64,000 nucleotides of DNA from Prevotella sp. 10(H) (lineage in GTDB: Bacteria > Bacteroidota > Bacteroidia > Bacteroidales > Dysgonomonadaceae), in contig NZ_JOMI01000009.1 in NCBI RefSeq assembly GCF_000711235.1, positions 62,001 to 126,000 of the forward strand. Reading direction: 5' to 3'. The translations under genes and the position numbers were made by a program. The notes below the pieces were generated by a model. That model had not been told where the DNA came from and made no database searches. It was given only the letters and a program-made list of their open reading frames with translations. Shown one piece after another: positions 28,801 through 36,252 of this stretch (position 1 is the first letter of the stretch; every line of letters starts with the position of its first letter).

Positions 28801-29878
28801 AGATAGACCTTACAGGCTTTTGGGTACTGGATGTAAAATTGTCGAAAGTAATATTACCGAACAGGTCGTGACCCTGATAATACATCTGCACACCCCGACC
28901 GTCGGTTCCTATCCATAAAATATCCTGATTTTTATCTTTATGCAGGCAGAATACCCTTATACCCAGATAAACCACTTCGGGCTTATAATTATCTTCCACA
29001 TCGAGCTTGATAAGCCCGTTATTATTAAACGAGATAAAGAGGTCTGATTTGAAGTTTACAATCTTCGATATGCCGCCGTATTTCTCTGTAAGAGATAAAA
29101 GATCAGTTATAAAGCGACTTTTTCTATCCGACAGATCATACTGAAATAGTTCACGCTTTGTATTTACATAATATATGCTGTTATCTTCATAGAAAGCAGT
29201 GACAATATTGCCTTTATACAATTCGGTTTCGGAAACCTGAAGTGTTAGTTCGGTATCATCTTCACCGATGGCTTCGATACTTTTCAATTTGCCATCGATA
29301 GTAATCATATATAAATTACCGTTATCGTCGAAAAATAAAGATTTGACATTTTCCATATCCGCACCGGGAAGATGAATGTCCGTAAATGTCTTTTTAGTAG
29401 GAATATAGTAAGAGATATAGTTCTTCTTGCTGATAACCCATGTTTTGCCCTTTCCATCGGATGCAATAAGCTTTGCTTCGGGAAGATCGGGATATGATGC
29501 GGTTATTTTCCTTTCCTTCAGTGAAAATTTATTCAGTCCGAGAAAAGTCGATATCCAAAGATTATCCTCATCGGCCTGTGTTATATTATGGATAATATTA
29601 CTGGATAATGAGAATTCCTTATCCAGCTCAGCCCTGTAGACAAATGTTTTTTTCCCATTATATAAGTTTAGTCCATCGTAAGTGCCAAACCACATATATC
29701 CATCCTTGTCCTGATACATGCAAAGTATTGCATTATTGGATAAGTCCAGTTTATCTGCCCTGTGCAAGCTGTAAGAAGCTGACGCTGGAAATGTGAGAGC
29801 AAGAAGAAAAAAGATTAATAAACAACACTTTACGAAAAAGGGAAAATGAAATTTATATGAGAATAGCGTGTATTTCAT
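25820..29878 (-). CDS. Hybrid two-component system sensor/regulator (HTCS) of the PUL
   Basis: A 1352-residue one-protein sensor and transcription factor. In order: signal peptide/TM, about 14 Reg_prop propeller repeats (periplasmic, two seven-bladed propellers), a Y_Y_Y domain, one TM segment (around residues 800-820, WAYLAYIILFVLLG), a HisKA with phospho-acceptor His852 (NVTHEFCTPL), HATPase_c (NGLGLSI), a receiver domain with Asp1151 (DIMMPGDSG) and a C-terminal AraC-type HTH. It should sense an oligosaccharide product and activate susC and downstream genes. I chose ATG 29878: a TATTTTTG -7 element at 29915-29922 puts the transcription start near the alternative ATG at 29908. Confidence 0.95.
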   Translation of the reverse strand: MKYTLFSYKFHFPFFVKCCLLIFFLLALTFPASASYSLHRADKLDLSNNAILCMYQDKDGYMWFGTYDGLNLYNGKKTFVYRAELDKEFSLSSNIIHNITQADEDNLWISTFLGLNKFSLKERKITASYPDLPEAKLIASDGKGKTWVISKKNYISYYIPTKKTFTDIHLPGADMENVKSLFFDDNGNLYMITIDGKLKSIEAIGEDDTELTLQVSETELYKGNIVTAFYEDNSIYYVNTKRELFQYDLSDRKSRFITDLLSLTEKYGGISKIVNFKSDLFISFNNNGLIKLDVEDNYKPEVVYLGIRVFCLHKDKNQDILWIGTDGRGVQMYYQGHDLFGNITFDNFTSSTQKPVRSIYTDEENNLWIGTKGDGIMRVKNYDAYNQGTISQSQSINYTTDNGLSSNLVFCFLRSKYRDVLWLGTEGPGFSYYSYKDNRVRSLPGKSADMIGRVHSICEINDSTLWMATAGQGLLEVIIKEENTRLTVQSVNEYVLKKGDKTCVEFHSMFYDGKSTLFIGSRGGYGVARYNIQNKQYEFLQMKNAENSAIGDVLCVYQSTDSVFYIGASSGMTRIQFLNNGTSKVKQFDRRNGMINDMIHGILEDSDGCIWLSSNKGLIKYNPHNDFFHNYSFPDLKVTEFSDDAYWKCPYTGRLFFGGINGLTWVEPKEADTQSNYYKPGLNFFDLQIAGESYTLYDYMSKKDGSLEIKANIPSFTISFVATDYINGDNYEYSYLLENYNDEWTELQKTNEITFTNLPHGDYLLKVKYKNDVFDSEENFFTLRIKKLPPWYLTSWAYLAYIILFVLLGTLIIYIVRKRIIDRHLQLSQKIKEEQKEKLMESKLNFFTNVTHEFCTPLTVIKGVSDYIEKSAKTDQNLKKYTDILRDNVANLNHLIQEILDFRKMEEGKLNFSDIEEASILSLIERQIEWFIPIAEQNNIKLEISVPQDLRWNTNIYGFNRVLVNLISNAFKYTTNGGYVKISANVEQECLMLRIYNTGQGIEQSKMSSIFDRYSVLDNMETNSSYSLMTSRNGLGLSICHDIVESLNGSITVQSTVNEYAEFTVRLPMLETTLSEQEEEESVVVTMEEEVVNKGDIQEGKKIILVVDDNKDISWLIADALSDLYTVKNAYTVDEAMKIIESETPSLIITDIMMPGDSGLEFIKRLKADKFTKHIPIVVVSAKISEKEQAEGLDLGADVYLTKPFSPIVLRSAINRLLVVKDELKDYFYSPESAYKYSEGQLIHQEDKAFMDSVIAIITNNLEEENLRPEFIADRLNMSTRSLYRRFKKISALSPNDFIKDYRFTFAAKLLITTNLTIQEVIYKVGITNKSYFYREFLKKYSMTPKEYRSRK

Positions 29879-30233
29879 AGCAGCAATTTGAGACGAATAG
29901 TGGTTCAATTCCTACAAAAATAGTATTATCCGATGTAAAATGAAAAACTTATATCTTAAAAATTTCTTTACGCAGGATTGTTATCGATATCAAATTTTAT
30001 CTATATAAGATAAAGTATTAGTTCTTTGACATAGTTTTTAGTTATAAGTTACAGGATTATTAATTGTTCATTTTTAATTATTAATTAGTTCCTGTTACTT
30101 TTGTTACTTTTTGCGACTTAGCGTCTTTGCTAAAAATGCTGTTAACTGATAACTGCTGACTGATAACTGAAAAAAACGTTACTTTTGTTACCTTTTAACT
30201 AAACTTAGTTAACAAATATGAATTTATCAGGAA
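29879..30233. other. Intergenic region with short repeats
   Basis: About 355 nt without a gene. It includes the regulator's -7 element (29915-29922, minus), two direct copies of GTTACTTTTGTTAC (30094-30107 and 30178-30191), a GCGACTTAGCGTCTTTGC stretch, near-repeats of AACTGATAACTG and a small inverted repeat TTAACTAA-AC-TTAGTTAA (30195-30212) just after the HD gene. No RNA gene recognised. Confidence 0.5.
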
Positions 30234-30770
30234 TTACAAAAACATCGCGCACCATTTATCAAACTGTCTTACAGAATCTTCCCCGAACTTGGAAAGGCTT
30301 TGGCGTACTTTGTCTATCGATCGTTCTTCGCCCGGCCTTGTTTTCGAAAAAAAGCAGTCGGAAAAGCAGATAAGCTTCTCTTCCATGCTGACAGGGCGCA
30401 TATCGCGGTGAGGGAGAGGTAATTTGCTTTCTATAATTTCTTCAAGGGATAGACCTGTGCCTGTGTGTCTCTCGCAGACCAGTCCATGAATAGGATAGCC
30501 CAATTTAGTGAGCAATTCGCATCCGAGATATCCATGAGCAAGGTACGGTTCTATACCGAAGCACTTAATAGAAGGCGCATTAGTCATAAAGATGCCAATA
30601 TCGTGAAGCATAGCAGCTTCTGCCACAAATTTGGTATCAATATGCAATTCGGGATGATTTCCTGCTATATCGAGCGCTTTTTTTGTCACATCTGTGCTAT
30701 GTCGTACAAGAATATTGTATAAATCCGAATCTTTTGTATAATATTTCTCGATGATAGCTAATGTATTCAT
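30234..30770 (-). CDS. HD-domain phosphohydrolase
   Basis: A cytoplasmic protein of 178 residues with HD-superfamily metal ligands: an H near the start (VRHSTDVTKKA), then AAMLHDIGIF (the HD pair), LAHGYLGCELL and ERHTGTG. The family hydrolyses phosphate esters or nucleotides; the substrate is not predictable. I prefer ATG 30770 to 30794, because a TATTTTTG -7 element at 30792-30799 (minus) overlaps the upstream ATG. It is divergent from namZ with almost abutting promoters. The protein ends ...QFDKWCAMFL. Confidence 0.75.
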   Translation of the reverse strand: MNTLAIIEKYYTKDSDLYNILVRHSTDVTKKALDIAGNHPELHIDTKFVAEAAMLHDIGIFMTNAPSIKCFGIEPYLAHGYLGCELLTKLGYPIHGLVCERHTGTGLSLEEIIESKLPLPHRDMRPVSMEEKLICFSDCFFSKTRPGEERSIDKVRQSLSKFGEDSVRQFDKWCAMFL

Positions 30771-30791
30771 ACAGTATAATTCTTTTTTGTT

Positions 30792-30809
30792 CAAAAATAT
30801 GTAAATTTG
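30792..30809. promoter_or_regulatory. Closely spaced divergent -7 elements
   Basis: TATTTTTG on the minus strand (30792-30799, for the HD gene) and TAAATTTG on the plus strand (30802-30809, for namZ) are only 2 nt apart. No clear -33 TTG is seen for either. Confidence 0.5.
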
Positions 30810-30843
30810 TAAAACGACAGCACGCTTTAAAACAGACAGACAA

Positions 30844-32007
30844 ATGAAAATGTTCTATATCCTTCTTGTTGTTCTTCTCAGTTTTATTCCAAATATAAGA
30901 ATTTTCGCGCAAACTTTATCTTTGGGTGCTGACAGGCTCGACGTCTTGCTTCCCGAACTTAAAGGTAAAAAAATAGCACTGATCGTTAACCAGACCTCTG
31001 TTTTATCCGACGGAACGCATCTGCTGGATGCCTTACTGGCAAACAAAGTGAACATTATTAAAATATTCGCTCCCGAACATGGATTCAAAGGTACGGCCGA
31101 CGCGGGGGAGACAATAGCAGACGAGAAAGAAAAGAAAACGCAGATACCCGTAATATCCTTATACGGGAAGAATTATAAGCCTCTCCCCTCTCAGGTGGAA
31201 GATGCAGATATTCTCCTGTTCGATATACAGGATGTAGGCACACGTTTCTATACATATATCAGTACGATGCATTATGTTATGGAGGCATGTGCCGAAAACG
31301 GAAAGGAATGCATTATACTCGACCGTCCAAATCCGAACGATCAGATAGACGGCCCTGTATTAAACCCGAAGTACAAATCGTTTATAGGGATGCATCCGAT
31401 TCCTGTACTCCACGGGCTGACAATAGGGGAACTGGCGCAGATGATAAACGGGGAAGGGTGGCTCAAAGGAGGCAAAAAGTGTAATCTGAAAGTGATTGCC
31501 ATGACAGGCTGGAAACACGGAGACCATTACATAATCCCGATAAAACCGTCGCCGAATCTGCCTAATGCACAATCGGTAAGCTTATATCCTTCGCTTTGCT
31601 TTTTCGAGGCGACTAAAATAAGCATAGGACGGGGTACGGATTTCCCGTTTCAGGTGATAGGAGGTACAAGCCGGAAGTACGGAGATTTTACCTTCGTGCC
31701 GAGACCTAACGAAGGGAATAAAACACCATTGAATATGGGCAAGACCTGTTACGGGGTCGATCTGAGATATTATGAGCATGAGAAAGGAATAGACCTGAAC
31801 TTCCTGCTAAGCTTTTATAAGAAGTCGGCATTGGGCTCAGCGTTCTTTTCCAGTCCGAAATTTATGGATTTGCTAGCAGGTACAAATACCTTACGTTTGC
31901 AGATCACAAAAGGGCTGAATGCCGATAATATCCGTAAGAGTTGGGAAAAAGACCTGAACAAGTACAGAACAATAAGGCAAAAGTATTTGTTGTATGCGGA
32001 GAACTAA
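30844..32007 (+). CDS. namZ: DUF1343 exo-beta-N-acetylmuramidase (NamZ-like, GH171)
   Basis: A 387-residue exported protein (signal peptide ending ...RIFAQ) of the DUF1343 family, whose characterised members release terminal MurNAc from peptidoglycan fragments. Family motifs are visible: GKKIALIVNQTS, FAPEHGFKG, DIQDVGTRFYTYISTM, LDRPNPN and GRGTDFPFQVIG. It probably acts in the periplasm in cell-wall recycling. ATG start; a TAAATTTG -7 element lies 35 nt upstream. The next gene follows after 24 nt on the same strand. Confidence 0.88.
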   Translation: MKMFYILLVVLLSFIPNIRIFAQTLSLGADRLDVLLPELKGKKIALIVNQTSVLSDGTHLLDALLANKVNIIKIFAPEHGFKGTADAGETIADEKEKKTQIPVISLYGKNYKPLPSQVEDADILLFDIQDVGTRFYTYISTMHYVMEACAENGKECIILDRPNPNDQIDGPVLNPKYKSFIGMHPIPVLHGLTIGELAQMINGEGWLKGGKKCNLKVIAMTGWKHGDHYIIPIKPSPNLPNAQSVSLYPSLCFFEATKISIGRGTDFPFQVIGGTSRKYGDFTFVPRPNEGNKTPLNMGKTCYGVDLRYYEHEKGIDLNFLLSFYKKSALGSAFFSSPKFMDLLAGTNTLRLQITKGLNADNIRKSWEKDLNKYRTIRQKYLLYAEN

Positions 32008-32031
32008 CTACATCAATATAAAACAGAGTAT

Positions 32032-33171
32032 ATGACCGACAACGAAAACAAATGTCCGCTGTGCGGAAAGGACACAAACGCAGAAGAAGTTTTTTGTCGC
32101 AATTGTCAGGAAATTGCTAAAAATACATATTCCGAAGACTTCTTATATTACACAGAGGTATCCGAACTTATAACTATCAGCAGCGAAGACGATCTGGAAG
32201 TACCCGTATCATTAAATATAGACGGAACGGAGGTGGTTCCGGAACATGATATGATAGACCCTATACCACCGGCTCCTCCCGTAAAAAGCAATAGAAAATG
32301 GATTATATTCCTTATTATCGGACTCATCTTACTGGTAATTATCGGGGGTATAAGTTCCTATATTTTCATTCAGAATAAGAATGCAGAGGAAACGGAAATA
32401 GCGTACTGGAATAAATGTATCGAAGAAAACACGCCACTGTCCTATTCAAAATATCTGGTGCAATATCCCGACGGAAAATATAGTGTAGAAGCTCAGGTGA
32501 AAATAGTAACATTACGCGAAGAGGAACGTAATGAATGGCAAAAATTGCGTAACTCGAAGAATATTGATGCTCTCTTCGCCTTCCTTACCGACCACCCGCA
32601 GACACCCTATCAGCGGGAAATAAAGCGCGTGATAGATTCGCTCGGCTGGCTACAGACAACAGAACAAAATACCACAGCCGCCTATCAGGCTTATATGGAT
32701 AATGTAAAAATCGGGCGTTATGCCGGGGAATACGAGTCTGTTGCCCGCCAAAAATACGACTACCTAAGCCAGATGAAAGTGGTGGAAGGCGATGAACTGA
32801 AAGAGGTGAAGGAGACGGTGGAAGGTTTTTTTAAGGCTTTATCGTCAATCGATAATAAAGATATACAAAAGTACTCGGCTCCCGTATTGAAGCAATTATA
32901 TAAGACTGAAAATCAGGAAAGCAAAAATATAGTGGATTCTGTAAAGGCAACCTTTAAGACTAAGAAGATCAAAGAGATTTCTTACGCGCTACCGGATACT
33001 CTGCCTGAAGTAATTAAGGATAATAAAGGAATCTATTTTGTAAGTGTTCCTGTTAAATCGGAGACGGTATTTACCGATAAGAAAAAGAAAAAAGTCACTA
33101 CCGAACAGGTTGTAAATATAGAGCTGGATGCTCAAAAGTTGGTACAAGCCTTATATATAAAGGAAAAATAA
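32032..33171 (+). CDS. Zinc-ribbon single-pass membrane protein of unknown function
   Basis: A 379-residue protein. The N-terminus has a rubredoxin/zinc-ribbon-like knuckle pair (CPLCGK ... CRNCQ, residues 8-26). An acidic/proline-rich linker (PIPPAPPVKS) follows, then one TM helix (about residues 88-111, WIIFLIIGLILLVIIGG), then a roughly 265-residue helical outer domain with repeated SKYLVQYPDGKY- and TDHPQTPYQRE-like phrases that resemble short TPR-like repeats. A zinc ribbon inside and a large domain outside suggests a scaffold or envelope-stress role; this is inference. Likely co-transcribed with namZ. I do not recognise a named family. Confidence 0.75.
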   Translation: MTDNENKCPLCGKDTNAEEVFCRNCQEIAKNTYSEDFLYYTEVSELITISSEDDLEVPVSLNIDGTEVVPEHDMIDPIPPAPPVKSNRKWIIFLIIGLILLVIIGGISSYIFIQNKNAEETEIAYWNKCIEENTPLSYSKYLVQYPDGKYSVEAQVKIVTLREEERNEWQKLRNSKNIDALFAFLTDHPQTPYQREIKRVIDSLGWLQTTEQNTTAAYQAYMDNVKIGRYAGEYESVARQKYDYLSQMKVVEGDELKEVKETVEGFFKALSSIDNKDIQKYSAPVLKQLYKTENQESKNIVDSVKATFKTKKIKEISYALPDTLPEVIKDNKGIYFVSVPVKSETVFTDKKKKKVTTEQVVNIELDAQKLVQALYIKEK

Positions 33172-33181
33172 GAAGATAAGC

Positions 33182-34960
33182 TTAAGAAAGTTCGAGCCCG
33201 AATTCGTCTTTAAGGCGGCGCAGGCTTTCATTTTCTTCCATCATCAGATTGAACTTTTCGGCAGGAGTAAAAGCCAGTTTCTTTTCGTTATCCTGACTTA
33301 TGCGTATTTCCATCCTCAGATGTGTATTCCTTAGCTGTGCCCGCAATTTAGTCAGAATAGCCATTCTGTTTTCTGCGAGTCGTTGCTCTTGTACAGGGTT
33401 GTTTACGACTACCTCGAATAAAGTATTCTCCAAAAGATTAGGCAGGCAGTTTAGCATCGTATTCTTTAAATGATGTTCTTCTATCAACCCTTCTGCATAT
33501 GATTTCCATTCGTTGATTAGCTGTAGTGGAGTGAAACGCTCATTCAGAGATTCCGTATTGATTTCTACCTCCGTCTTCTCCTCTTCTTTCTTTTGCCCGA
33601 ACGCAGAAATAGATATTCCTAAGCCTAAAGAGCTTGTAGTCTTTGCTGGGTTAGAAGATAAAGGCTTCGGAGCAGATTGAGGAACACTTTCTGATATGTT
33701 TCTGGTAGATATTACCGGTTTATTTGCTTGTTGCGGATTACCTACCGGTACCTGTGGTCTAGTTACCGGTTGTTGCGGTTGTTGCTGAACCGGATTCGAC
33801 TCTGCATTGGCTTTAGAGAAAACAGGCTCAATTACCTGCTTTTTTTTTTGATCTTCTCCTGATTGCGGGGAAGATAACTGACAAAGCCTGATGATTGTGA
33901 GATCGGAAAGGAGCCGTTTATTACGACTCAATCTGTAATTGAGATCACTTTGGTTGACTATATCAATAGCCTTATACAGAAATTCATTGCTGCATCTCTT
34001 TGCTGTATCTATATATCGTTCACGGATAGAAGCCCCGACTTCGAAAAGATCGGCTGTCCTTGCATCTTTGCAAAGCAACAGATCGCGAAAGTGCGAAGCA
34101 ATGCCTGTAATAACATTGTTGCCGTCAAAGCCTTTGCTTAATATTTCATTGAGTATAAGCAATGCGTCTACTACATTATTTGCCAGTATACAGTCTGTAA
34201 GCTTGAAATAATACTCATAATCGAGCACATTCAGATTTTCGATAACGGCCTTATATGTGACGTTTCCACCGGTAAAACTAACTACCTGATCGAAAATAGA
34301 CAGTGCATCACGCATACCCCCGTCGGCTTTTTGAGCAAGCACATTCAATGCTTCGGGTTCGGTAGTAACATTTTCCTGAGATGCCACATATTGCAAATGC
34401 TCGACAGTATCCTTAATCGTTATACGGCTGAAATCGTATATCTGACAACGGGAAAGTATGGTAGGCAGTATTTTATGCTTCTCGGTTGTAGCTAAGATAA
34501 AAATAGCATGGTGCGGCGGTTCTTCCAATGTTTTCAAAAAAGCATTGAATGCTGCCTGCGAAAGCATATGCACCTCATCGATGATGTAAACCTTATACTT
34601 TCCTATCTGAGGAGGAATGCGCACCTGTTCAATTAGCGAACGTATATCATCGACGGAGTTATTAGATGCGGCATCCAATTCGTGTATATTGAAAGAACGT
34701 TGCTCGTTAAATGCTACACATGATTCGCACTGATTACATGCTTCACCATCGGCCGCCGGAGAAAGGCAGTTGATCGTCTTGGCAAAAATACGTGCACATG
34801 TTGTCTTACCCACACCACGTGGCCCACAGAAAAGATATGCATGCGCGAGTTTCCCCGAAGCGATAGCATTCTTAAGTGTAGTGGTTAATGACCTCTGACC
34901 GACAACCGAGTTGAAAGTCATAGGGCGGTATTTGCGTGCCGAAACAATATAGTTATCCAT
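33182..34960 (-). CDS. dnaX: DNA polymerase III subunits gamma and tau
   Basis: The clamp-loader ATPase, 592 residues in the full tau form. Walker A is GPRGVGKTTC, four zinc cysteines lie in CLSPAADGEACNQCESC, DEVHMLS is Walker B, and an SRC arginine-finger motif follows. Domain III ends near residue 360 and a Pro/Gln-rich linker begins. At the junction, codons 371-374 (CAA AAA AAA AAG) contain a run of ten A. A -1 shift there gives A-G-N then a TGA stop (33828-33830), for a 377-residue gamma-like product. An AGGAG sequence sits 10 nt before the A AAA AAG heptamer, as in Escherichia coli dnaX. Confidence 0.95.
   Translation of the reverse strand: MDNYIVSARKYRPMTFNSVVGQRSLTTTLKNAIASGKLAHAYLFCGPRGVGKTTCARIFAKTINCLSPAADGEACNQCESCVAFNEQRSFNIHELDAASNNSVDDIRSLIEQVRIPPQIGKYKVYIIDEVHMLSQAAFNAFLKTLEEPPHHAIFILATTEKHKILPTILSRCQIYDFSRITIKDTVEHLQYVASQENVTTEPEALNVLAQKADGGMRDALSIFDQVVSFTGGNVTYKAVIENLNVLDYEYYFKLTDCILANNVVDALLILNEILSKGFDGNNVITGIASHFRDLLLCKDARTADLFEVGASIRERYIDTAKRCSNEFLYKAIDIVNQSDLNYRLSRNKRLLSDLTIIRLCQLSSPQSGEDQKKKQVIEPVFSKANAESNPVQQQPQQPVTRPQVPVGNPQQANKPVISTRNISESVPQSAPKPLSSNPAKTTSSLGLGISISAFGQKKEEEKTEVEINTESLNERFTPLQLINEWKSYAEGLIEEHHLKNTMLNCLPNLLENTLFEVVVNNPVQEQRLAENRMAILTKLRAQLRNTHLRMEIRISQDNEKKLAFTPAEKFNLMMEENESLRRLKDEFGLELS
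33828..33850 (-). promoter_or_regulatory. Predicted dnaX recoding/slippage site
   Basis: A10G run on the minus strand (A at 33849-33840) with an in-frame A AAA AAG heptamer, an upstream AGGAG (10 nt spacing), a weak CAGG/CCTG hairpin just downstream and immediate stops in both shifted frames (TGA in -1, TAA in +1). Confidence 0.6.
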
Positions 34961-35156
34961 TCTTATTTTTCTCCTTTAGCAGTACAAAGCTATGAAAAAA
35001 AACGGAAAGAAAAAATGTAAAAAAGCCTAGCGAAACCATATCATTTTTAACAATTTATTTGAGATAAATTTATCTATATAACAAAGTAATTGCAATGAAA
35101 TGCAATTACTTTATCCTTCGAAAACTAAAAAATTTTGTTTTTTTCAATATAAAACA

Positions 35157-35185
35157 TTGCAATAACAAAAATAATTATACCTTTG
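35157..35185 (+). promoter_or_regulatory. Promoter of tRNA-Leu
   Basis: TTG at 35157-35159 and TACCTTTG at 35178-35185 are 18 nt apart; the mature tRNA starts 23 nt after the -7 element. Confidence 0.65.
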
Positions 35186-35208
35186 TACCCGCTAACGCAA
35201 TTAGCTAC

Positions 35209-35290
35209 GCGGATGTGGCGTAATTGGTAGCCGCGCCAGACTTAGGATCTGGTGCCGTGAGGCGTGGGGGTTCGAGTCCCTTCATCCGCA
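35209..35290 (+). tRNA. tRNA-Leu (anticodon UAG)
   Basis: An 82-nt class II tRNA. The acceptor stem GCGGATG/CATCCGC is perfect, the anticodon arm CCAGA-CTTAGGA-TCTGG reads TAG (decodes CTA and probably other CTN), the variable arm is long, and TTCGAGT is the T loop. Discriminator A at 35290; CCA is not encoded. Confidence 0.95.
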
Positions 35291-35301
35291 CTGAGCCAAA
35301 T

Positions 35302-35341
35302 AAAAAAATCCCTGAAATCAATTGATTTCAGGGATTTTTTT
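35302..35341. terminator. Perfect palindromic terminator after tRNA-Leu
   Basis: A 40-nt perfect palindrome (arm of seven A, TCCCTGAAATCAA; then its exact complement ending in seven T). It ends the tRNA transcript and could work in both directions. Confidence 0.9.
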
Positions 35342-35488
35342 ATTCACTAAATGTTAGTAGAACGGTAATAAAACGCAAAATGCAATACTATTTTGTAGCT
35401 CATCCTTAACCATTTTTGACCGAAGCAAAATGGGATATTTCTAGGCAAGGAATATCGTTTAATTCATTATCTACCGCAAGTATTATTG

Positions 35489-35890
35489 CTACATCGCTTT
35501 CATGTTCATATAAAACACTTCCCATAGGTGATTATCGAGGTCTTCGAAGCGTATACCATACATCGCACCTTCCATTTCTTCAAATTTATCCACAATCCTT
35601 CCGCCCGCTTTTTCAACCTTTTCAGCTATATCATCCACGTCATTCCTGTTTTTAGCGCTTAATGCCGTAAGTAATTCGGGTGAATTAACTGCATCTCCAA
35701 TAGGCTTTTTTGTAAATGTCCGGAAGAATTCCTCAGTCAGCAACATTACCGAAGCTTTGTCGCTGACAATCATCATCGTAGCTTTTTCATTGGTAAATTG
35801 GGGGTTAAATGTAAATCCGATATTGGTATAAAACTCCACAGAACGTTCAAGACTTTTCACTGGGAGATTGATATATACATCTCTGTTCAT
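35489..35890 (-). CDS. VOC (glyoxalase/bleomycin-resistance fold) family protein
   Basis: A 133-residue cytoplasmic protein with the vicinal-oxygen-chelate fold: an opening VYINLPVKSLERSVEFYTNIGF half and a closing GIRFEDLDNHLWEVFYM half with the usual D-x-D-x-N-x-W-E ending. The complete set of glyoxalase I metal ligands is not obvious, and members of this subgroup are often annotated only as VOC or extradiol-dioxygenase-like. Substrate unknown. A TATTTTTG -7 element lies at 35970-35977 (minus), about 80 nt upstream. Monocistronic. Confidence 0.8.
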   Translation of the reverse strand: MNRDVYINLPVKSLERSVEFYTNIGFTFNPQFTNEKATMMIVSDKASVMLLTEEFFRTFTKKPIGDAVNSPELLTALSAKNRNDVDDIAEKVEKAGGRIVDKFEEMEGAMYGIRFEDLDNHLWEVFYMNMKAM

Positions 35891-35981
35891 AATTATATGT
35901 TTTAAACTGTCTACTGTGAACAGCTATAGTTTATAATTAGTTTGAGTATTTAAGAATAAATATGTTCTGCAAAAATATATC

Positions 35982-36190
35982 TTAATAAATTTCATGATTC
36001 GTCAATGCAACACCATTTCTTTCTACATACTTTGTTGTATAATTCTCATTATCTACCACCTTCTTAACTCCAGATACATAATAATGATTACCTTCCTCAA
36101 AGATAGATTCCTATCCGGAAAGTTTGTATACTTCATAAAATCAATAACCTCAAAAAAGTCTTCGGTAATCTGATACCTTATCGCACAAAA
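35982..36190 (-). pseudogene. Frameshifted remnant of an unidentified gene
   Basis: On the minus strand one frame reads FCAIRYQITEDFFEVIDFMK... to FPD near 36116. It then needs a one-base shift (a base lost near 36110) to continue as ESIFEEGNHYYVSGVKKVV...NHEIY with a TAA stop at 35982-35984. Both halves have protein-like composition and join into one plausible C-terminal chain of about 68 residues. No start codon is found; the upstream part would be cut by the terminator at 36201-36234. I do not recognise the family. It is either an old gene remnant or an assembly/sequencing indel in a small gene. Confidence 0.45.
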
Positions 36191-36200
36191 CCAAAAATAA

Positions 36201-36234
36201 TAAATCCCGGGAATCAATTGATTCTTGGGATTTA
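36201..36234. terminator. Terminator hairpin after HTH gene
   Basis: TAAATCCC and GAATCAATTGATTC with two G-U-type positions and GGGATTTA form one long hairpin, followed on the minus strand by TTATTTTTGG. It shares its ATCAATTGAT centre and AATCCC/GGGATT arms with the palindrome at 35302-35341. Confidence 0.75.
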
Positions 36235-36252
36235 TTTACTAATTTCTGATTT

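Noticed and set aside
30094-30191. Two TACTTTTG elements on the plus strand as promoters
   Set aside because: They sit in two copies of a short direct repeat, have no TTG at the right distance, and the next plus-strand gene starts 650 nt further on, beyond a minus-strand gene.
35392-35500. Minus-strand open stretch after the VOC gene reading AIILAVDNELNDIPCLEISHFASVKNG then stop
   Set aside because: Only about 30 codons, no start codon, overlaps the end of an intact VOC gene in another frame; likely chance.
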